Assembly (NCBI GenBank): GCA_963784895.1
Contig: CAWATM010000006.1
Coordinates: 62,001 to 126,000, forward strand
Reading direction: 5' to 3'
Length of the DNA: 64,000 nucleotides
Source: Gaiellasilicea sp963784895
Lineage (GTDB): Bacteria; Actinomycetota; Thermoleophilia; Gaiellales; Gaiellaceae
Under the pieces are notes generated by a model, which was not told where the DNA came from, did not search any database, and worked only from the letters and a program-made list of their open reading frames with translations. The first letter of the stretch is position 1; each line of letters opens with the position of its first letter. This document shows positions 57,889 to 64,000 of this stretch, piece after piece. A program made the position numbers and the translations under genes.

Positions 57889-59559
57889 GTGAGCGACTAC
57901 GTCTTCACGATGTACCGGGCCGACAAGTTCTACGGCCCGGACCGGCAGGTGCTGGCGAACATCTCGCTCAGCTTCCTGCCGGGCGCCAAGATCGGCGTGC
58001 TCGGCCCGAACGGCGCCGGCAAGTCGACGCTGCTGCGGATCATGGCCGGGCTCGAGGAGCCGTCGAGCGGCGTCGCCGAGCTCGCACCGGGCGCAACCGT
58101 CGGCATGCTCGCCCAGGAGCCCGAGCTCGACCCGGTGAAGACCGTGCGCGAGAACGTCGAGGACGGCGTGCGCGAGCTACGAGACCTGCTCGACCGCTTC
58201 AACGAGATCTCGTCCCAGTTCGCGGAGCCCGACGCCGACTTCGACGCGCTGCTCGAGGAGCAGGCGAAGGTGCAGGAGCAGATCGACCGCACCGACGCCT
58301 GGAGCCTCGAGGCAACGCTCGACCGCGCCATGGACGCGCTGCGGCTGCCGGACGGCGACCGCGACGTGACAACACTTTCGGGCGGCGAGCGCCGCCGCGT
58401 CGCGCTCGCGCGGCTGCTCCTCTCCTCCCCCGACCTGCTCCTGCTCGACGAGCCGACGAACCATCTCGACGCCGAGTCGGTCGCCTGGCTCGAGCGCTTC
58501 CTCGAGGCTTACAAGGGCACAGTCGTCGCCGTCACCCACGACCGCTACTTCCTCGACAACGTCGCCGGCTGGATCCTCGAGCTGGACCGCGGCAAGGGCA
58601 TCCCGTTCCAGGGCAACTACTCCTCCTGGCTCGAGCAGAAGCAGGCACGGCTCGCGGTCGAGGAGAAGCAGGAGTCGGCACGGCGCCGAACGCTGGCCCG
58701 CGAGCTCGAGTGGGTGCGCGCAAGCCCGAAGGCGCGGCATGCGAAGGCGAAGGCGCGACTGACGCAGTACGAAAAGCTGCTCGCCGACGACCAGAACGTC
58801 AAGCTCGACCGGGTCGAGATCCACATCCCCGCCGGCCCGCGGCTCGGAGACGTCGTCGTCGACGCCGAGGGCGTCAGCAAGGGTTTCGGCGACCGCCTGC
58901 TCGTCGAGGAGATGACCTTCTCGCTCCCGCCTGGCGGCATCGTCGGCGTGATCGGCCCGAACGGAGCCGGCAAGACGACCCTCTTCCGGATGATCGCCGG
59001 CGAGGAGAAGCCCGACGAGGGGGCGCTCCGCGTTGGGGACACCGTCGAGCTCGCCTACGTCGACCAGGCCCGCGCCGACCTGACGCCCGAGAACACGGTC
59101 TGGAAGGAGATCTCCGGCAACCAGGACGTGATCGAGCTGGGCAAGAAGGAGGTCAACTCGCGGCAGTACGTCTCCTGGTTCAACTTCAGAGGCTCGGACC
59201 AGCAGAAGCGCGTCTCCGACCTCTCCGGCGGGGAGCGCAACCGCGTCCACCTGGCGAAGCTGCTGCGCAGCGGCGGCAACGTGCTCCTGCTCGACGAGCC
59301 GACCAACGACCTCGACGTCGACACGCTCCGCGCGCTCGAGGAGGCGCTGCTCGACTTCGCCGGCTGCGCCGTCGTGATCAGCCACGATCGCTGGTTCCTC
59401 GACCGGATCGCCACGCACATCCTCGCCTTCGAGGGCGACAGCCAGGTGACGTGGTTCGAGGGCAGCTACGAGGAGTACGCCGACTGGGTCAAGGAGACGC
59501 GCGGCGCCGACGCGCTCGAGCCGCACCGGATCAAGTACAAGCCGCTCGTGCGCGCGTGA
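57889..59559 (+). CDS. ettA: Energy-dependent translational throttle protein EttA (ABC-F)
   Basis: 556 aa, the usual EttA length. Starts SDYVFTMYRADKFYGPDRQVL; Walker A GPNGAGKS and GPNGAGKT, signatures LSGGERRR and LSGGERNR, LDEPTNHLD and LDEPTNDLD Walker B; NEISSQFAEPDADFDALL is the EttA arm region, and the C-terminus EPHRIKYKPLVRA is typical. EttA gates entry into elongation according to ATP/ADP on the ribosome. GTG start at 57889; the longer frame is a shadow. Confidence 0.95.
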   Translation: MSDYVFTMYRADKFYGPDRQVLANISLSFLPGAKIGVLGPNGAGKSTLLRIMAGLEEPSSGVAELAPGATVGMLAQEPELDPVKTVRENVEDGVRELRDLLDRFNEISSQFAEPDADFDALLEEQAKVQEQIDRTDAWSLEATLDRAMDALRLPDGDRDVTTLSGGERRRVALARLLLSSPDLLLLDEPTNHLDAESVAWLERFLEAYKGTVVAVTHDRYFLDNVAGWILELDRGKGIPFQGNYSSWLEQKQARLAVEEKQESARRRTLARELEWVRASPKARHAKAKARLTQYEKLLADDQNVKLDRVEIHIPAGPRLGDVVVDAEGVSKGFGDRLLVEEMTFSLPPGGIVGVIGPNGAGKTTLFRMIAGEEKPDEGALRVGDTVELAYVDQARADLTPENTVWKEISGNQDVIELGKKEVNSRQYVSWFNFRGSDQQKRVSDLSGGERNRVHLAKLLRSGGNVLLLDEPTNDLDVDTLRALEEALLDFAGCAVVISHDRWFLDRIATHILAFEGDSQVTWFEGSYEEYADWVKETRGADALEPHRIKYKPLVRA

Positions 59560-60071
59560 TCGTCGCGGAGCGGGATGCGGTCGTGCTCCGGCACGCAGCC
59601 GAGGCCGACCTGCCGGTGATCGACGGCCTGACCGCCGTCGGCTATGCGGAGATCCAGGAGAGCTTCGTCGCCATGCTCGGGCTCGACCTCTACGAGGCGG
59701 TGCAGGCCGATCCCGGCCAGAGTTGGGAGCAGCGGAAGGCACAGCAGAACCGCCGGCTCTTCGCCGAGCACCCGGAGCAGGTCTGGGTGCTGGAGGACGC
59801 GGGCTGGGTCTTCGCCTATGTCAGCTTCTGGCTCTTCCCCGAGCGCGGTTACGGCCATCTCGACAACAGCGCCGTCGACCCGTCCTGCCGCGGCGAGGGC
59901 TGGGCGCGCTTCATGTACGCCCACGTGCTCGAGCACTTTCGCTCGCTCGGGCTCCGCTACGCCCACGTGGACACCGGCCTCGACGACGCGCATATCCCGG
60001 CGCGACGCGCGTACGAGGCGGTCGGCTTCGACCGCAGCGTCCCGACGGTCGACCTCTGGCGGCGGCTCTAG
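59556..60071 (+). CDS. GNAT-family N-acetyltransferase
   Basis: 171 aa. Acetyl-CoA-binding motif A around VDPSCRGEGWARFMYAHVLEHFRSLGLRYAHVDTG and C-terminal ARRAYEAVGFDRSVP. Acceptor unknown. GTG overlaps the ettA stop (GTGA). Converges with the lipoprotein gene (4-nt overlap). Confidence 0.85.
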   Translation: MIVAERDAVVLRHAAEADLPVIDGLTAVGYAEIQESFVAMLGLDLYEAVQADPGQSWEQRKAQQNRRLFAEHPEQVWVLEDAGWVFAYVSFWLFPERGYGHLDNSAVDPSCRGEGWARFMYAHVLEHFRSLGLRYAHVDTGLDDAHIPARRAYEAVGFDRSVPTVDLWRRL

Positions 60072-60475
60072 CCGCTGAGGACGAGGCGGAGCGGCTCGTC
60101 TCCGAGCAGGCGGCGCTCGAACGCGACCGGCAGCACGTCAGGAAGCGCGAGCTCGTAGCGCTCCCGCTCCGGCAGCTCGACGTCGAGGTCGAAGACGCAG
60201 TGCGTCGGGATCCGGTCCACGCCCCAGTCGACCGCCGGGTCCGCGTTCACCGACCTGCCCGTCGGCAGCTCGCCCTCGGCGATGACCTCGTCGCCGGCAC
60301 GGATCTCGAAGTCGGTGCCGCGGTGGATCTTCCGGAACGGGCGGGCGCCGGAGCACTCGACCCCCTCCTCGCGGATGTTGTTGTCCGGCACGACCACGCG
60401 CAGCCTCGCGTCGATCCCCGCGTCGCCGCCGCAGCCCGGGAGCACGAGGACGGCAAGCAGCACGAGCCGCCTCAC
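60068..60475 (-). CDS. Small lipoprotein, function unknown
   Basis: 135 aa. Lipobox at LVLPGC with the Cys near residue 15, so it is likely acylated and exported. The mature part has Cys residues in VECSG and THCVFD that may form a disulfide, and no named domain. Co-translated with the upstream TlpA-like lipoprotein (4-nt overlap). Confidence 0.68.
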   Translation of the reverse strand: MRRLVLLAVLVLPGCGGDAGIDARLRVVVPDNNIREEGVECSGARPFRKIHRGTDFEIRAGDEVIAEGELPTGRSVNADPAVDWGVDRIPTHCVFDLDVELPERERYELALPDVLPVAFERRLLGDEPLRLVLSG

Positions 60476-61032
60476 GGTGCGATCAGCTCGTCGAGCGACG
60501 CCTCGAGCTCGGCCGCGCTCACACCGCCGGGCCAGCCGCGCACGACCTGTCCGCCCCTGGCGACGAGGACGACCAGTCCCGGCTCGCGCGCCGCGTACTT
60601 CAACCAGACGCGGTCCTTCGCGATCGCGAGCGGGTGTCCGAGGTCGAGCTCTGCGGCATAGTCGGCCGCGTCACCGTCGTCCTCCCCCGCGATCCCCAGC
60701 AGCGCGACCGCCCCCTCGCTGCCGTCGACCGCCTCGGCGGCGGCACGGTGGATCTGGCGGCAGCGGTTGCAGTAGCTCGCGGTGAAGACGAGCAGGAGCG
60801 GCCGCTCCGCCCACAGCCGGCTGCCGCTGACTGGCGTGCCGTCGACGAGCTCGGCCGCGAAGTCGGGCGCGGCGAGCGCCGACGAGGGCGGCTCCGCGTA
60901 CGCGACACCTGCGGGCGGCGGCCCGGGCAGGTCGGCCGCGCCTCCCGCCACGTCCCCGTCCTCGCCGCACGCGGCGAGGACGAGGACGAGTGCGAGCAGC
61001 AGCCGGTTAATCCGTGGCCGGCGTCGTGTCAC
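60472..61032 (-). CDS. TlpA/ResA-like thioredoxin-fold lipoprotein
   Basis: 186 aa. Lipobox VLAACG near residue 22, a Gly/Pro-rich linker, then a thioredoxin fold with redox motif CNRC (TASYCNRCRQIHR) and cis-Pro-like region. Extracytoplasmic thiol-disulfide reductase or cytochrome/secreted-protein maturation role is likely. Overlaps the M6 protease stop by 26 nt and the next lipoprotein by 4 nt. Confidence 0.82.
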   Translation of the reverse strand: MTRRRPRINRLLLALVLVLAACGEDGDVAGGAADLPGPPPAGVAYAEPPSSALAAPDFAAELVDGTPVSGSRLWAERPLLLVFTASYCNRCRQIHRAAAEAVDGSEGAVALLGIAGEDDGDAADYAAELDLGHPLAIAKDRVWLKYAAREPGLVVLVARGGQVVRGWPGGVSAAELEASLDELIAP

Positions 61033-63106
61033 GCACGTGAACGTCGCACGTCCGCGAAGCGGTCTTCGACGCGTCGGTCTCGGACGTCGCGGTCAGCGTC
61101 ACCGTCGTGCGGGCGTCGCCCTCGTCGGTGAGCGGGTCGCGGAGCACGTGCACAGGCACCTGCACCGTCTGACCTGCGGTCGCAGCGGCGAGCGCGTTCG
61201 GCAGCGTCACCTTCCAGTCGGCGCTGCTCGAGGTGGCCACGAGCCGGTAGACGTCGTGGTCGAACGGCGCCGCGCCCGCCGCCCCGGTGTTCCCGAGCGG
61301 GAACGTGCACGTGGCGAGGAAGCCCTCGCGCTGCGGCGTCTTCGCAGCCGTGCCGAGCTGGACACCGCGGGCGAACGGATCGCCCGGCTCGGCTCGACGG
61401 ACGGCCACACGGTAGTGGAGGACGCCGTCCGCGTCCCGCCGCGTCGAGAGCACGTAGAAGTGGAGCTTGTTGAACGTGTCCACGTATTCGTACGCGCTCC
61501 CGGAGCGGGTGCCAGCGTGGAACGTCGCGTCGTTCAGCTGGCGCGGGTCGCCGCGGACCACGGCGACCGGCGTGCCGTCCGGCCGGAAGAAGTCGATCAT
61601 CCCGATGTCCTGCGGGTTCGGGTCGATCATCCACACCCGCGGCGTGCCGCTGGTGCGGCTCTTCGAGAGCAGGACGCCGTGGCCGGGCGCGAACGAGTCG
61701 TTGCCGACCCGGTCGACGACCTCGAGACGGTAGTGCAGGTAGGGGCCGCCCGTGCGGTTCGGGCAGTAGAACGGTTCGAGGCCCTGGTTCGCGCAGCTTC
61801 CCGCCAGATCCCCGGCACCGAGTGTCACCGTCACGCCGACCAGATCGCCGTCGGGCACGGATTCGCGCGCCTTCAGGTCGACGACCGCGATCCCCTGTGT
61901 CTGCAGTGTGTCGCGCGCGAACGTCGCCTGGTCGGTTGCGTCGAGCACGCCGAGCTGGTTCTTGAAGTGGAGCATGTGGTGCGGCCCGAGGCCGGAGCCG
62001 CCGGCGTTCGGGATCTGCCACCGGTTGTGGGTGCCGCCGGGGCCGTTGAACGTGCCGCGGCTCATCATCTCCCAGTAGCCGGTGTAGTTCCGGTCGAGGT
62101 CGCCGAACGGGTTGTTGTAGTTGTCCGGCAGGCCGCGGAGGTGGCTGAACTCGTGGGCGAACACGCTCTGCCCGGAGCTTTCGGCCTGCGTCGAGGTGCC
62201 GCCGCTTGCATTCGGCCAGTGGTTCGCCGCCGCCCGCCACGACGTCCAGGGGACGTAGCGGGTCGGGGCCCAGTTCGGGATCGCGTTACCGGCGCTGTTC
62301 AGCACCGGCCCGTCCTCGGCTCCGGGCGGCCCGAACTTGGCGGGCACCTGCTCCCGCGCGGTCCAGAGCATCTCGCCGAACTCCTGCCACGTCGACGACT
62401 CGTCGTGCCCGGCGGTGACGTAGAAGGCATTGTCGTAGCCGCAAAGCCCCGAGGCGCAGCCGATCGCGGCCCGCCAGGCGTTGCCGCCGTCGGTGCGGAT
62501 GTTCCGGCCGCACGTGTGACCGGCCGGACAGGTCGAGTTCGGCTGCGTGCCGACCGGCGAGTTGAAGTCGTTCGCGAGGCCGTACTCGAAGGACTTGGCG
62601 GGCATGGTGTACGGGCCGAACGTCTCGACGTCGACGCCGATCTTCCCGTGTGTGTCCTCCATCCAGTAGCCGTGGAGGGTCTTGCCGCCGTTGTATTCGT
62701 TCGGGGTCGAGTAGTAGTCATGCATCCACTGGCGCACGTCCTCGGCCGCCACCGGCGTCCAGCCCGGCTGCGGGTTGCCGAACGGATGCGACCCCGCCGC
62801 CTGGCTGATCAGGAACGGCTGGTCGGGATAGTCGATCAGGATGATTGCGGTCCGGTACTGGTTCTGCGAGCCGTCGACGCTGAAGTCGTAGAACTCGGGG
62901 CGCCCGTCCGGGACGGCGCTGTAGGCGGCCCACGTGAGCTCACCCTGGTCGACCCAGTTCTGGGCGTCGATCGGCTGGAGCAGAGGATGGTTTGCGGCGT
63001 CCGGCGGAATCTCGGCGCCCGCGGAGGACGCGAGCGACACCGGCAGGGCGAGGAGCGCGAGCACGGCGAGACGACGTGCGCCCCGGTGTCGGGTCTTCAC
63101 TCTCAT
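61007..63106 (-). CDS. Secreted M6-family metalloprotease (immune inhibitor A-like)
   Basis: 699 aa. Signal peptide (RRLAVLALLALPVSLASSAGA) with cleavage near 31. Zinc motif HEFSHLRGLPD at 318-328 (HExxHxxGxxD), Met-turn MMSRG at about 347-351. N-terminal prodomain with paired Cys in the STCPAGHTCG and CASGLC region; C-terminal beta domains (about 560-699). ATG at 63106 preceded by GGAAAGGAGTGG; a longer ORF to 63271 is rejected. The 3' end overlaps the TlpA-like gene. Substrates unknown. Confidence 0.9.
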   Translation of the reverse strand: MRVKTRHRGARRLAVLALLALPVSLASSAGAEIPPDAANHPLLQPIDAQNWVDQGELTWAAYSAVPDGRPEFYDFSVDGSQNQYRTAIILIDYPDQPFLISQAAGSHPFGNPQPGWTPVAAEDVRQWMHDYYSTPNEYNGGKTLHGYWMEDTHGKIGVDVETFGPYTMPAKSFEYGLANDFNSPVGTQPNSTCPAGHTCGRNIRTDGGNAWRAAIGCASGLCGYDNAFYVTAGHDESSTWQEFGEMLWTAREQVPAKFGPPGAEDGPVLNSAGNAIPNWAPTRYVPWTSWRAAANHWPNASGGTSTQAESSGQSVFAHEFSHLRGLPDNYNNPFGDLDRNYTGYWEMMSRGTFNGPGGTHNRWQIPNAGGSGLGPHHMLHFKNQLGVLDATDQATFARDTLQTQGIAVVDLKARESVPDGDLVGVTVTLGAGDLAGSCANQGLEPFYCPNRTGGPYLHYRLEVVDRVGNDSFAPGHGVLLSKSRTSGTPRVWMIDPNPQDIGMIDFFRPDGTPVAVVRGDPRQLNDATFHAGTRSGSAYEYVDTFNKLHFYVLSTRRDADGVLHYRVAVRRAEPGDPFARGVQLGTAAKTPQREGFLATCTFPLGNTGAAGAAPFDHDVYRLVATSSSADWKVTLPNALAAATAGQTVQVPVHVLRDPLTDEGDARTTVTLTATSETDASKTASRTCDVHVRDTTPATD

Positions 63107-63119
63107 TGCCACTCCTTTC

Positions 63120-63143
63120 CCCCGGCGCGCGGCGCCGCCGGGG
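63120..63143. other. GC hairpin in the M6 protease leader
   Basis: CCCCGGCG/CGCCGGGG, 8 bp with an 8-nt loop, immediately upstream of the protease Shine-Dalgarno. It may shape translation or be a promoter-proximal terminator-like structure. Confidence 0.4.
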
Positions 63144-63247
63144 TCGAATGTCTCCCGCCAACCCCCCGGCGGACAGGAGTGGGCCGACGCTAACACACCC
63201 CATTGGAACGTCGTCCATGCACGGGGACGAGCGGCTAGCGCGGGAGC

Positions 63248-64000
63248 GTGGATCGGGAGCGCCAGCATCACAACGTCACGCTCGCGATCCTGACGCTGGC
63301 AGGCGCCGCGTTCTCACTCCAGCAGACGATGGTCTTCCCGGCACTCGGGACGTGGCTTCGGAATCGTGCTCTCCGGGGTGATCGTCGACAACTTCTCCTG
63401 GCGTTACCTCTTCCTGCTCGGCTCGATCCCGGTCGCGCTCTCGCTCGCGCTCGTGGCTCTACGTGCCCGAGTCGCCGATCCCTTCGCCGTCCCGGGTCGA
63501 CGTCCCCGGCGCGCTGCTGCTCTCCGGCGGGCTGATCTCGCTGATGCTCGCGCTGACCGAGGGTGAGCAGTGGGGCTGGGGATCACCGCTCTTCGCCGCC
63601 TTGCTGCTCCTAGCTGCCGCGCTGTTCGTCCTCTGGGGCATCGTCGAGGCACGCTCGAGCTCGCCGATGGTCGACCTGCGCATGCTCGCGCACCGGCCGA
63701 TCCTGCTCACGAACATCGCGACGTTGATCTCAGGCTTCGCCCTCTTCAGCTGCTTCGTCCTCGTGCCGGCCTTTGTTGTCACGGACACGGCCAACGGCTA
63801 CGGCTTCGGCGCCAGCGCGACGGCGGCCGGGCTCTACCTGCTCCCGAGCTCGATCGCGATGCTCGTCGCCGGGCCGCTGGCGGGGGCGGTCGGACGGCGC
63901 TATCGGCTCGAAGTGGCCGCTCGCGATCGGGATGGCGATCGTCAGCGTCGCCGCGCTGCTCTTCGCGGCCGCACACGACGAACCCCTCCCGATGCTGCTC
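63248..64000 (+). pseudogene. Decayed MFS (DHA2-type) drug transporter, runs off the window
   Basis: Three reading frames carry pieces of one transporter. Frame 1 (from GTG 63248): NVTLAILTLAGAAFSLQQTMVFPAL, the first helix. Near 63350 it jumps to frame 2 (VLSGVIVDNFSWRYLFLLGSIP), a family block normally about 100 residues further on, so an internal deletion is implied. Near 63447 a shift leads to frame 3 (LYVPESP ... AGPLAGAVGRRY) and near 63904 a third shift restores GSKWPLAIGMAIVS. Multiple independent lesions make it a pseudogene, unless sequencing errors account for the small shifts. Confidence 0.8.

Noticed and set aside
63107..63271. Longer N-terminus for the M6 protease starting at 63271
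   Set aside because: It would bury the signal peptide internally and cover the GC hairpin and SD; ATG 63106 gives a normal signal peptide.

Overview
The window is a compact, very GC-rich bacterial chromosome segment. Several gene sets point to Actinomycetota: zwf next to opcA, a PdtaS/PdtaR-type sensor pair, an FhaA-FhaB-PstP-SEDS-PBP-PASTA kinase cell-wall cluster, and a dCTP deaminase resembling the bifunctional mycobacterial enzyme. A class-Thermoleophilia organism (Gaiellales/Solirubrobacterales-like) is my best guess, as an inference only. I see no rRNA, tRNA, CRISPR array, prophage or insertion sequence. Genes are tightly packed, many with 4-nt ATGA/GTGA overlaps.

Layout. 1-3399: aa3/caa3 cytochrome oxidase operon (subunit II fragment, subunit I, heme O synthase and a 41-residue membrane peptide). 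3483-7136: amidase, secreted Fn3-like protein, inositol-phosphatase-like enzyme. 7120-13249 (minus): rpiB-tal-pgi-gnd-zwf-opcA, divergent from tkt, forming a near-complete pentose phosphate island. 15138-18576: ABC-F ATPase, ECF sigma factor and a DUF4349 membrane protein. 18573-22623 (minus): pdtaS-like kinase, ANTAR regulator, SnoaL-like protein and a GAF-GAF kinase. 22721-30618: nitrogen region with two glutamine synthetases, an ABC exporter, a methyltransferase, a PII protein and an Amt channel. 30679-33833 (minus): SIMPL protein and argGH. 33887-37317: rhodanese, DUF2199, HNH, DUF4446 and membrane proteins. 37418-48632: kinase, fhaA, fhaB, pstP, SEDS, PBP, PASTA kinase, ddl and another kinase (growth and wall-synthesis signalling). 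48658-53815: aminotransferase, pdxH, CBS protein, putative glycoside hydrolase, dcd, NAD-binding protein. 53816-54128: gene-free, highly structured. 54129-57858 (minus): sufS-sufU-Rieske, LON-domain protein, methyltransferase, MaoC. 57889-64000: ettA, GNAT, lipoproteins, M6 protease and a decayed MFS transporter.

Most interesting points. (1) Both glutamine synthetase genes have an intrinsic terminator directly before the Shine-Dalgarno region, with a competing hexaloop hairpin that reuses the terminator's GCCUCG segment. This suggests paired attenuators in a nitrogen island, with an ANTAR antiterminator-type regulator about 3.5 kb away. (2) The 53.9-54.1 kb spacer looks like an unrecognised structured RNA on the minus strand, with a perfect Shine-Dalgarno, a 13-codon micro-ORF, several hairpins and a GAAA-capped terminator. 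(3) At least three families of dispersed palindromic repeats sit at gene ends; one palindromic 12-mer is duplicated in frame inside the sigma-factor gene. (4) The PII protein has Phe where the modified T-loop Tyr51 normally is. (5) Two membrane-protein genes seem to start at CTG.

All calls come from reading the sequence; no database search was run.
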